Source: an uncultured Acetatifactor sp. (lineage in GTDB: Bacteria; Bacillota; Clostridia; Lachnospirales; Lachnospiraceae). From it: a DNA stretch of 64,000 nucleotides. The notes under the pieces are model-generated. The model saw nothing but the letters and a program-made list of their open reading frames with translations. It did not search any database and was not told where the DNA came from. The stretch covers positions 62,001 to 126,000 of the forward strand of contig CAJUIA010000002.1 in NCBI GenBank assembly GCA_910586485.1, in the 5' to 3' direction. Positions 43,101 through 50,416 of the stretch are shown piece by piece; position 1 is the first letter of the stretch, and each line of letters opens with the position of its first letter. Position numbers and translations under genes: made by a program.

Positions 43101-43390
43101 TTAAGGATTTTCAGCCGGACGGAGGATTTGGAAAACGCCATATACATACCATACCCTATAAGATAATTCCTGCATTTGATCCGGAGGATGCTCTTCATGC
43201 GGAGGTTGTTACGAAAACAAGGGAATTAATGGGGGAATGGGCAGACAGATGCAGGGAAGCTTCCCTTGCCGGGCTGTTAAAGCCTGACAGCGGGCAGCTT
43301 CACATCAGAAGAAAAAAGCAGCAGACAGCGATCAGAGGCCTTGGAGCGTATGATGATTACGAGAAGGCATGTCATGCCATTCTCTGCTGA
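40175..43390 (+). CDS. Nuclease-like/N6-adenine methyltransferase fusion (type IIG-like)
   Basis: 1071 residues, starting at GTG within the preceding stop (GTGA). Residues about 1-135 look like a PD-(D/E)XK nuclease: D70 in GYVDAVVG, E79/E81 in AIEYERN, and a RecB-type QxxxY motif (QVKEY, Q96-Y100). The expected lysine of ExK is E81, so activity is uncertain. A helical region follows, then a methyltransferase domain with DMCCGSG (384-390), FDIDP and catalytic NPPW (603-606), then a specificity-like C-terminus with ITGLLNSDALADII. The layout matches single-chain restriction-modification enzymes. Confidence 0.82.
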   Translation: MNYEELKKFVHEAQSMIEANALEDQLRHLLSFQFNNIFPDCPWWIRAHVKGTEAHVKFSADSGVKDGYVDAVVGKTAIEYERNLTSQAIFAEGYHQVKEYCAALCNLGIPENEILGVLSDTVRWYGYSVKVIRRKKEGCLYGPDHLELTQLSFVDLSLGSSDEFQRFEVFVRRFLDRGQSRLLNANTLAVDFGVGSDFYEKSITKFRSVVERAMREKPEYAGLIRQVWQNFVAYLGLSDYSAFSTDTYINEFYLVTVAKMICADILAGEPVISDKEALKSILDGRYFKRLNIYNLVEYDYFGWLNSAPYVDLLLDCASEMQNRLAAYDFSHIGDRDIFGRLLAELADREHRLMLGQEFTPHWIAQAMVNYHLDRLSGEKPQILDMCCGSGVFLIESVKAVRERYRINPDAYTSEKDFIIFSCVMGFDIDPLAVMLAKVNWVMAMRDLFPVHKGGVMIPVYHADSLFAVTPVSHKMPEEGSESCVMCFDDHEISLPAFLLTAEYRKTFDSYISVAYKVAMARSETEEKPMEESETEDMVTAVLENSGAELSDEDKELLTEASGNLVVELERLQRAGRNGIWYFILSNSYRPGLTEKQFNCILSNPPWMAMSKLADNPYKRVVSRLAKRYGINPAGAAHPHMELATIFLLNSVDRYLKDEGFWSCIMPGSLMSGLNHEHFRCEKYRDSAVGLKCRMEALWELPQNTFKNKAIVLSGAKSRRQTPERLEGREYEGINKFKICTYTRNRQGKRSAWTNRGAEAGLVEMLGEAIWRFREGCDLFPRTVLFHDFKERANGNLDIGPIERTGGLWYLISESKKVCCNDLTAADFDRRYIFDAYISKHLSPFYVAAPAKILMPGQKVQGEWKALTPADRALMNAGTAYVFEEIEKKNGKKLGAYLLEVINIYGKLEKQDFSEGKWLVLSGAGGSNPCAAYISLEEIDRSRVIVDQTLYWYLTGSEEEALYITGLLNSDALADIIKDFQPDGGFGKRHIHTIPYKIIPAFDPEDALHAEVVTKTRELMGEWADRCREASLAGLLKPDSGQLHIRRKKQQTAIRGLGAYDDYEKACHAILC

Positions 43391-43451
43391 CGGAAGGATC
43401 CGGTCTTTTTACAGCTTGCCAATATATTAAGAGATATGAGAGGAGAAAACA

Positions 43452-44129
43452 ATGAACAAAATTTATTGGGCAGGAGATTCCACGGTACAGACAAATGATT
43501 ACACTACCTATCCTCAAAACGGGATTGGCCAGGTGTTCTCCATCTTTTTAAAAAAAGGCTTCCATGTGTGCAATCATGCAAAAAACGGCCGCAGCACAAA
43601 GAGCTTTATGGACGAGGGAAGGCTGGAGGCCATAAAAGAGCAGATCGGCGAGGGTGACTTTCTGTTTATTCAGTTCGGTCATAATGACGAAAAGAGTCAG
43701 GACCCTGCACGTTATACCGAGCCTCACGGTTCCTTTATTGATAATCTGGGGATTTTTATACAGGCAGCCAGAGAGCGGGGGGCTTATCCAGTATTAATTA
43801 CGCCCCTGGAGCGCAGATGCTTTACGGATGAAAGGCATCTTGGGCCGGGAGAGCATCTGGAATATGTAAAGGGCATCAAGGAGGCGGCGGAGAAGTTTAA
43901 GGCGCCGCTGGTGGACCTGTATACAAAAAGCCGCAGGGAACTGGAAAAGGCCGGAGAAGAAAGAAGCCGGGGCTGGTATATGTATTTTTCGGAAGGATAT
44001 TATCCGGAGCATCCGGCGGAAAGTAAGGATAATACTCACCTGCGCCATGACGGAGCCGTACATTTTGCCGGTCTGATTGCGGAGGGCCTGCGGGAGCTGG
44101 GCGGAGTGTATGCGGATATGCTGGCATAG
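43452..44129 (+). CDS. SGNH/GDSL esterase, rhamnogalacturonan acetylesterase-like
   Basis: 225 residues, no signal peptide. Catalytic blocks of the SGNH family: AGDSTVQ (nucleophile serine), NGRST, GHND and DNTHLRHDG (Asp-x-x-His). The order and spacing match rhamnogalacturonan acetylesterases (CE12), which remove acetyl groups from pectin sugars. Being cytosolic, it would act on imported oligosaccharides. AGAGGAG precedes the ATG. Confidence 0.88.
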   Translation: MNKIYWAGDSTVQTNDYTTYPQNGIGQVFSIFLKKGFHVCNHAKNGRSTKSFMDEGRLEAIKEQIGEGDFLFIQFGHNDEKSQDPARYTEPHGSFIDNLGIFIQAARERGAYPVLITPLERRCFTDERHLGPGEHLEYVKGIKEAAEKFKAPLVDLYTKSRRELEKAGEERSRGWYMYFSEGYYPEHPAESKDNTHLRHDGAVHFAGLIAEGLRELGGVYADMLA

Positions 44130-44199
44130 GGAAATATAAGAACGCAAAAAAAGAGCAAGAGAACAAGGGGTAAGCTTAAAAGAAAGGCACTTTCAAATA

Positions 44200-45960
44200 A
44201 TGAGTGAAAGAAAATATACGTCACGTCAACTGATAAAAAGGTTTCTTCCATATTATAAGCGGCATTTTGGGGTCTTGTGCATGGATTTGTTCTGTGCGGC
44301 GCTGACTACCGTTTGTGAGATTGTGCTGCCTCTGATTATTCGATATATTACAAACCAGGCCACACAGGATATTGCGCTTTTGACGGTGGGAGTGATTGCC
44401 AGGCTGGGTATTTTATATCTGGTGCTGCGGCTGATAGACGTGGCCGCCTATTATTACATGTCCTATACGGGGCATGTAATGGGGGTGGATATGGAGACGG
44501 ATATGCGCCGGGATGCCTATGCTCACCTGCAAAAGCTTTCCAATTCGTATTACAATAATACGAAGGTGGGACAGATCATGGGCCGCATTACCAATGATTT
44601 GTTTGATGTGACGGAATTTGCACATCATTGTCCGGAGGAATTTTTTATTGCCGGTATTAAAGGGATTGCATCCTTTATCATTCTTTGTTCCATTAATGTG
44701 CCGCTGACGGTGATTATTTTCTGTATCCTTCCCGTGATGGTGATTGTCTGTGGAAGGCTGAATCTGCGGCTCCGCGCTCTGTTCCGCCAGCAGCGTGTGC
44801 AGATCGGCGAGCTGAACGCCCGCATCGAGGACAGCCTTTTAGGGCAGAAGGTAGTGAAGGCCTTTGCCAACGAGGATATTGAAAACGAAAAATTTGAGCA
44901 GGACAACCGGAAGCTGTATCAAATTAAGAAGCATGGTTATCGGTATATGGGTTTGTTCCATTGCTCTACCAGATTGTTTGACGGAATCATGTACCTGGTT
45001 ACCCTGGTGGTGGGAGGCTTATTTGTGATAAAGGGCCCCATCAACCCCAGCGATTTGGTGGCTTACATTATGTATGTGACTACCTTTATTGCCACGATCC
45101 GCCGCATTATAGAATTTGCGGAGCAGTTTCAGCGGGGGATGACGGGTATCGAGCGTTTTCTGGAAATTATTGACGCCGACATAGAAATCTTTGACGAGCC
45201 GGGGGCAGTGGATCTTGTGAAGCCTGCCGGAAATATTGTATTTGAGGATGTGAGCTTTGAGTACCCGGACGATCACAATCAGGTGTTCCGCCATCTGAAT
45301 CTGAATATCCGGCCGGGGGAGAAGGTAGCGTTGGTTGGGCCCTCCGGCGGCGGAAAGACCACCCTCTGTAATCTGATTCCCAGGTTTTACGATGTAACGG
45401 AGGGAAATATTTATATTGACGGGAAAAATATTAAGGAGCTGACGCTGAAGAGCCTGCGCAGAAGCATTGGCGTAGTGCAGCAGGACGTGTACCTTTTTTC
45501 CGGCACGGTATTTGAGAATATTGTTTACGGCAGGGTAGGAGCTACCAGAGAAGAAGTGACGGAGGCGGCAAAAAGGGCCGGCGCTCACGAATTTATCATG
45601 GAACTGAAGGACGGTTATGATACTTATATCGGAGAGCGGGGAGTGAAGCTTTCCGGCGGGCAGAAGCAGCGGATCAGTATTGCCAGAGTTTTTTTAAAGG
45701 ACGCACCCATTATCATTTTGGACGAGGCCACCTCTGCGCTTGACAATGAGAGTGAATATGCGGTGGCAAAGTCTCTGGCGGCGCTTTCCGAAGGGCGTAC
45801 TACCCTGACGGTGGCCCACCGCCTTTCTACTATCCGGGGCTCGGACCGGATTATGGTGCTGACGGAGGAAGGCATTGTGGAGGAAGGCAGTCATGAGAAG
45901 CTGATGGAGCAAAAAGGGATTTACTGCAATCTTTACCGAATGGCAAATGAAATGAAGTAG
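44200..45960 (+). CDS. ABC exporter half-transporter (MsbA/LmrA type)
   Basis: 586 residues. An N-terminal six-span membrane domain (about 20-310) is fused to an ATPase. Walker A is GPSGGGKTTLCN, the Q loop is VVQQDVYLF, the signature is KLSGGQKQRISIAR, Walker B is PIIILDEATSALD and the H loop is VAHRLST. It works as a homodimer or with a distant partner, as no second half-transporter gene is adjacent. Substrate unknown (lipid or drug). Confidence 0.93.
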   Translation: MSERKYTSRQLIKRFLPYYKRHFGVLCMDLFCAALTTVCEIVLPLIIRYITNQATQDIALLTVGVIARLGILYLVLRLIDVAAYYYMSYTGHVMGVDMETDMRRDAYAHLQKLSNSYYNNTKVGQIMGRITNDLFDVTEFAHHCPEEFFIAGIKGIASFIILCSINVPLTVIIFCILPVMVIVCGRLNLRLRALFRQQRVQIGELNARIEDSLLGQKVVKAFANEDIENEKFEQDNRKLYQIKKHGYRYMGLFHCSTRLFDGIMYLVTLVVGGLFVIKGPINPSDLVAYIMYVTTFIATIRRIIEFAEQFQRGMTGIERFLEIIDADIEIFDEPGAVDLVKPAGNIVFEDVSFEYPDDHNQVFRHLNLNIRPGEKVALVGPSGGGKTTLCNLIPRFYDVTEGNIYIDGKNIKELTLKSLRRSIGVVQQDVYLFSGTVFENIVYGRVGATREEVTEAAKRAGAHEFIMELKDGYDTYIGERGVKLSGGQKQRISIARVFLKDAPIIILDEATSALDNESEYAVAKSLAALSEGRTTLTVAHRLSTIRGSDRIMVLTEEGIVEEGSHEKLMEQKGIYCNLYRMANEMK

Positions 45961-45980
45961 AAATAACCAATGAGAGAATA

Positions 45981-46139
45981 GTGTGAGAAGAGTTTCTAGC
46001 TGCCTTCGGCAGTTTTCGCTCGCAGCATAGGCTGCTTCGCGGAGAAACTCTAAGTCCGCATAGCGGACTTTTCTCACACCGAGAAATGCCTAAAATACGG
46101 CATTTCTCATTCCGATTTGAGATTCCGCAGAGCGGAATC
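45981..46139 (+). repeat. Structured intergenic element, copy B, with two trailing hairpins
   Basis: 45981-46079 has the same architecture as the element at 113-212. The closing stem is GTGTGAGAA/TTCTCACAC, the second stem is GAGTTTCT/AGAAACTC, and the hairpins are CTGCC-TTC-GGCAG, GCAGC-ATAG-GCTGC and GTCCGC-ATA-GCGGAC. The identical unpaired stretches TTTTCGCTC and TTCGCG are present. It is followed by hairpins GAGAAATGCC/GGCATTTCTC (46081-46108) and GATTCCGC/GCGGAATC (46121-46139). Stem bases differ from copy A but pairing is kept. It occupies the gap between the ABC exporter and the SNF2 gene; no T tract, so not a simple terminator. Confidence 0.65.
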
Positions 46140-46220
46140 ATGGAGGTTAACGTGAAATAAAAAGGCATGAAAAAAATGTTATAAATGTGGACTGAAGGAA
46201 ACAGGAAAGGGCGGTGCAGG

Positions 46221-49200
46221 ATGCTTACACGAACCATGGTAAGACGCGAAGCAGGTGACACCATTTATCTTCGGGGTGAAGAGCTGCAGAAAAACGGAAG
46301 TGTAAAAAATATTCAGGTGGAAAAGAAAAATCTGCAGGAGAAGATTTACGCCCATGTGCAGGGGAGCGGTAATTTAATGTATCCTGTGAGAATGGCTTAT
46401 AGCTGGGTAGGAGACTGTATAGATGAATATGTCTGCACATGCGCGGCATATCGCAACTATGACGGTATGTGCAAGCATTGTGTAGCGGTGGCCCTGGAGT
46501 ATATCGAGCATTCGGCAGGTCAGGATCCGGAGGATGGACAAACGATTTCCGACGGGGCAGAGTTTTCACACTTAGGGTACGGCAAAAAAGGACTGAAAAG
46601 ATCGCCCCAGACCTCCCCTGCCCTGGCAATGCTGCTTCGGCAAAGGATATTAAAGAAGACACTGCCTATTACGGATACCACCAATTACGGTAAAGTGCTG
46701 CTGATTCCCAAGCTGCAGAGGACGGAGGAAGGAACCGAGCTGACTTTTTCCCTTGGAACGGCGGACAGCCATAAATATGTGTTGAAGGATCTGATCGCCT
46801 TTTCGAGGGCCATAGAACAAAACGAGGATTTTTCTTACGGGCGAAAGTTTTCCTTTGTACATACAAGAGAGGCCTTTGCAGAGGAATGCCGAGGACTGGT
46901 GGACTTTATCCGCAGCTGGCTGGGAAATAATAAATGGCGTTATACGCAGAGCTACTCTTACTACGGCTATTATAATTCTTCCACGTATTCGCCAAGGCTG
47001 CGGGAAATGACCCTCACGGACGAGGAGCTGGAGGAATTTATCAATGTTATGAGCGGACGTCCCTTTGAAGGAAAAATCAGCGGACAGGAGGATAAATTCT
47101 GGCAGGAAACGGCCGAAAGGCTCCCACGGGTCCTGAATATTACCGGGGAAGAAGAAGGGCTGCATATTTCCGTAAGTCATTGGGAGGTCTGTCGGGGAAA
47201 GCAGGATAATTTTTATTTTCTGGAAGGAAAGATTTACAGGGTAAGCCGCATGGAGGAAGATTCCATAGAGGATTTTCTGGACTGCTTTCGGGATGCGGAA
47301 ATAAAAAAGCCTCTGTTTGTGGCGGCCAGGGATGTTCCTGTTTTCTGCAGAGAGGTGCTGCCGGCTCTGGAAAAGATTTTTACGCCAAATTATGTTTCTT
47401 TTGACAAGGAGGACTACGGTGTCAGAGAGGTTTCTTTCCGGATTTATCTGGACGCTCCCGAAAGAGACTGCTTTACCTGCAGGCTTCAGGCCGTATATGG
47501 GGAGCAGACCTATGATCTGCTTAAGGATAACGGGATTGACGCGGGCAGAGACACGGTCAGGGAGATGCAGGCAGGGCAGCAGGTGCGGCGGTATTTTAAC
47601 GAATACAGGCAAATAAGAGGCGAGCTGGTGCTGCGGGACGATGAAGACATGGCCTATGAGCTGCTTACCAGAGGAATTCCGGAGTTTCAGGCTTTGGGGG
47701 AGGTCTTTATTTCCGAGGCGCTGAAGCTGGTAAAGGTTTCTCCCGCGCCAAAGCCGGTGGTGGGTGTGTCCCTTTCCGGCGATCTGCTGGAGCTTACCCT
47801 GACGGCTCAGGATTTGTCCATGGAACAGCTGCAGGAAATTTTAAGCAGATATGACCGAAAGAAAAAGTTTTTTCGTTTAAATAACGGCGATTTTATCAAT
47901 ATGGAGGAAGAAGCCATCGGAGGGCTTCTAGAGCTGAAGGAAGGGCTGGCCCTGAGTGCCGGGCAGATTAAAAGCGGCAGAATTCAGCTTCCCAAGTACC
48001 GGGCTCTGTATTTGGACGCGGAAGCCAAGGAATGGGTTTCTTTAGGAATGGAGCGGAACCGGGAGTTTAAATCATTGATCCGCAACATGAAAACGGTGGA
48101 GGATAATGATTTTGAACTGCCTCAGGCTTTGACCAGTGTGCTTCGGGAGTACCAGAAAAAGGGATATTTGTGGCTGAGGACATTAAGGCATAACGGCTTT
48201 GGCGGAATCCTTGCGGATGAGATGGGACTGGGGAAGACGCTGCAGGTAATTGCTTTCCTGCTGTCGGAGACCACGGAGACGCAGGCTCCACTGGCGCTGG
48301 TAGTGTGTCCGGCGTCGTTGGTTTATAACTGGAACAGCGAGATCAATCGCTTTGCGCCGGAGCTTCCCGTGAAGATGATTGTCGGAAATATCCAAGAGCG
48401 GAAAAGCCTGCTGGAAAACTGTAAGGCGGGCGAGATTCTGATTACCTCCTACGATCTGCTGAAAAGAGATATAGAGCTTTATGAATCTCTGGAGTTTACC
48501 GCTCAGATTATCGACGAGGCTCAATATATCAAAAATTATAATACCCAGGCGGCGCGGGCCGTAAAGGAAATACGGGCAGCATTTAAGCTGGCTCTTACGG
48601 GAACGCCGATTGAAAACCGGCTCAGTGAGCTTTGGAGCATTTTTGATTATCTGATGCCGGGGTATTTATATTCCTACAGTCATTTCCGTGACAGCTACGA
48701 GACGCCCATCATTCAAAACCAGGAGGAAGGGGCAAGGAAGCGGCTGCAAAAAATGATTCGCCCTTTTGTACTTCGCAGATTAAAAAAGGATGTGTTGACG
48801 GATCTGCCGGACAAGCTGGAGGAAAATCTGTACGCCTGCATGGAGGGAGAGCAGCAGGAGCTTTACGATGCCCATGTACAGAGGCTGCGTCTGGCCTTGG
48901 ATAAGCAGTCGGAGGATGAATTTAAAAAGGGCAGAATTCAGATTCTGGCAGAGCTGACAAAGCTCCGTCAGCTTTGCTGCGATCCCGGACTGCTGTATGA
49001 GGGTTATGGGGGAGAGTCTGCAAAGACGCAGTTATGTCTGGACATTGTCAGAGATGCCATCAGCGGCGGACATAAGATCCTTTTATTTTCCCAGTTTACC
49101 TCCATGCTGGACAGGATCAGCCGGGAATTCAGTAAAGAAAAGATTTCCCATTATATTTTAACGGGAGCTACCAGTAAGGAAGAACGGAAAAGACTGGTAG

Positions 49201-49526
49201 AGAGCTTTCAGTCTGATGAAACAAGTGTTTTCTGTATTTCCTTAAGGGCTGGAGGTACGGGTTTGAATCTGACGGCTGCGGATATTGTGATACATTACGA
49301 TCCCTGGTGGAATCTGGCGGTGCAGAACCAGGCTACGGATCGTACCCACCGCATTGGTCAGGAAAACGTAGTCAGTGTGTATAAGCTGGTTGCCAAAAAT
49401 ACCATTGAAGAGAAGATCATGCTTTTACAGGAAAAAAAGCGGGAGCTGGCAGACCAGCTGCTAAATGTTGAAGAAATGGGCAGCGGCAGCTTCAGCCGGG
49501 AGGAATTGCTGGAGCTTTTGGGGTAG
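46221..49526 (+). CDS. SWIM zinc-finger SNF2-family helicase
   Basis: About 1101 residues from ATG 46221 (GGAAAGGG eight bases upstream; ATG 46185 lacks a site). An N-terminal SWIM zinc finger (CTCAAYRNYDGMCKHCVAVALEY, CxC and CxHC ligands) precedes a DUF3670-like middle part. The C-terminal SNF2 ATPase has ADEMGLGKTLQ (motif I), IDEAQYIKN (DEAQ, motif II), LTGTPIENRLSELW (III), and SLRAGGTGLNLTAAD and THRIGQ (V and VI). Such proteins remodel protein-DNA complexes. It lies 2.8 kb after the methyltransferase cassette but is not in one operon with it. Confidence 0.92.
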   Translation: MLTRTMVRREAGDTIYLRGEELQKNGSVKNIQVEKKNLQEKIYAHVQGSGNLMYPVRMAYSWVGDCIDEYVCTCAAYRNYDGMCKHCVAVALEYIEHSAGQDPEDGQTISDGAEFSHLGYGKKGLKRSPQTSPALAMLLRQRILKKTLPITDTTNYGKVLLIPKLQRTEEGTELTFSLGTADSHKYVLKDLIAFSRAIEQNEDFSYGRKFSFVHTREAFAEECRGLVDFIRSWLGNNKWRYTQSYSYYGYYNSSTYSPRLREMTLTDEELEEFINVMSGRPFEGKISGQEDKFWQETAERLPRVLNITGEEEGLHISVSHWEVCRGKQDNFYFLEGKIYRVSRMEEDSIEDFLDCFRDAEIKKPLFVAARDVPVFCREVLPALEKIFTPNYVSFDKEDYGVREVSFRIYLDAPERDCFTCRLQAVYGEQTYDLLKDNGIDAGRDTVREMQAGQQVRRYFNEYRQIRGELVLRDDEDMAYELLTRGIPEFQALGEVFISEALKLVKVSPAPKPVVGVSLSGDLLELTLTAQDLSMEQLQEILSRYDRKKKFFRLNNGDFINMEEEAIGGLLELKEGLALSAGQIKSGRIQLPKYRALYLDAEAKEWVSLGMERNREFKSLIRNMKTVEDNDFELPQALTSVLREYQKKGYLWLRTLRHNGFGGILADEMGLGKTLQVIAFLLSETTETQAPLALVVCPASLVYNWNSEINRFAPELPVKMIVGNIQERKSLLENCKAGEILITSYDLLKRDIELYESLEFTAQIIDEAQYIKNYNTQAARAVKEIRAAFKLALTGTPIENRLSELWSIFDYLMPGYLYSYSHFRDSYETPIIQNQEEGARKRLQKMIRPFVLRRLKKDVLTDLPDKLEENLYACMEGEQQELYDAHVQRLRLALDKQSEDEFKKGRIQILAELTKLRQLCCDPGLLYEGYGGESAKTQLCLDIVRDAISGGHKILLFSQFTSMLDRISREFSKEKISHYILTGATSKEERKRLVESFQSDETSVFCISLRAGGTGLNLTAADIVIHYDPWWNLAVQNQATDRTHRIGQENVVSVYKLVAKNTIEEKIMLLQEKKRELADQLLNVEEMGSGSFSREELLELLG

Positions 49527-49675
49527 TGTGATCAGCTTATAATGTCATTTTATGAATTTCTTCCTGCATTCTTTTGCTTTCCGGTATTTTCTATGGCGGC
49601 GGCGTAATATTTGTGGTACAATAATAAGCACAAGTTTTGAGTCCAGATGATACTATAACCGCAAGGAGCAGAAAA

Positions 49676-49744
49676 ATGGGCGAGCAGGCTTGCCCTGAGC
49701 GGCATTTCTTGGGGAACAAAATTCCGGGGACTGCGGCCGAATAA
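49676..49744 (+). CDS. Small ORF upstream of the cytidylate kinase-like gene
   Basis: A 22-codon frame (MGEQACPERHF...GTAAE) with AAGGAG at 49663-49668, seven bases before its ATG. Its TAA overlaps the AAGGAGG of the next gene, as in tightly coupled operons. It could be a leader peptide or small protein. No homologue is known to me. It occupies part of the 230-base gap after the SNF2 gene, which otherwise shows only weak promoter-like AT segments. Confidence 0.4.
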   Translation: MGEQACPERHFLGNKIPGTAAE

Positions 49745-49756
49745 GGAGGAAACGTT

Positions 49757-50242
49757 ATGAATCTTGTGATTACCATGAGCCGCCGGTTTGGCACCGGGGC
49801 AAGCATGATTGCGGAGGAGCTTTCCAAAAAGCTGGGTATTCCAGTTTACGACAGGGCTTATATCGAGAATGAGCTTCATGACAGTAATTATGCGGATGAG
49901 GCGGAGGTCATCAGGAAGCTGGCGGAGGAATCCTGCATCCTGCTGGGGCGTTGTGCTTCCGAAATCTTGAAGGATCAGCCCAATGTATTTAACGTTTATG
50001 TCTGCGCCGACAAGGAGGATCGGATCAAGCGGATTATGAAGAAGGAATCACTTTCCCATGATGCGGCCAGGGAGCTGATTGAAAAGAATGACAGGGCCCG
50101 TTCGGAATATTATTTCAACAATACGGGCAAGGTATGGGGCGATGTGAGTAATTATCATATGATTTTGGATACCTCTGCTCTGGGCGCCGAAAACTGTGCA
50201 GGTATCCTGCTCCGGTATTTTGAGCGGGTGGAGATCATATAA
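49757..50242 (+). CDS. Cytidylate kinase-like family protein
   Basis: 161 residues. A P-loop-like N-terminus, VITMSRRFGTGASMIAEELSKKLG (glycine-rich loop without the usual GKS/T, as in this family), is followed by VYDRAYIE. A lid region rich in Arg/Lys (DKEDRIKRIMKKE) is present, and the C-terminus holds the conserved YHMILDTSALG. The family is shorter than true CMP kinase and its substrate is unknown. AAGGAGG precedes the ATG. Confidence 0.85.
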   Translation: MNLVITMSRRFGTGASMIAEELSKKLGIPVYDRAYIENELHDSNYADEAEVIRKLAEESCILLGRCASEILKDQPNVFNVYVCADKEDRIKRIMKKESLSHDAARELIEKNDRARSEYYFNNTGKVWGDVSNYHMILDTSALGAENCAGILLRYFERVEII

Positions 50243-50257
50243 GCCGTAAAATTTTTT

Positions 50258-50286
50258 TTGACTTTTTGATTTGCGCATTGTATAAT
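50258..50286 (+). promoter_or_regulatory. Strong promoter of the MATE gene
   Basis: -35 TTGACT (50258-50263), exactly 17 bases, -10 TATAAT (50281-50286). Transcription should begin near 50293, leaving a leader of about 125 bases. Confidence 0.8.
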
Positions 50287-50331
50287 GCAGGAGATATAGA
50301 TTGACACTTGTTGCCGCCGGGTAAGAAGTTA

Positions 50332-50390
50332 AGCGTCATACTTTCTGTCGTTAGGCCTTTGAAGACAGAAAGCTGTGACGCTATTTTTTT
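50332..50390 (+). terminator. Terminator in the MATE 5' leader (attenuator candidate)
   Basis: AGCGTCA plus CTTTCTGTC pair with GACAGAAAG plus TGACGCT (16 bp in two blocks with a small internal loop), then seven T at 50384-50390. It lies between the promoter and the coding start at 50417, so transcription would stop unless an alternative structure forms. The upstream part of the leader (50293-50330) would be the sensor. No known riboswitch consensus was recognised. Confidence 0.7.
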
Positions 50391-50416
50391 GTGATAGATA
50401 TAGGAGTGAGAGATCC

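Noticed and set aside
36430..49526. One defence island joining the methyltransferases and the SNF2 helicase (DISARM-like)
   Set aside because: An SGNH esterase, an ABC exporter and a structured element lie between them. The helicase is of the SWIM-SNF2 type rather than a DrmA or DrmD protein, and no PLD nuclease is present.
50302..50326. A possible seven-residue leader peptide (TTG start, TLVAAG) in the MATE leader
   Set aside because: Its AGGAG would lie upstream of or at the predicted transcription start, so it would not be on the mRNA. A different start site could revive the idea.
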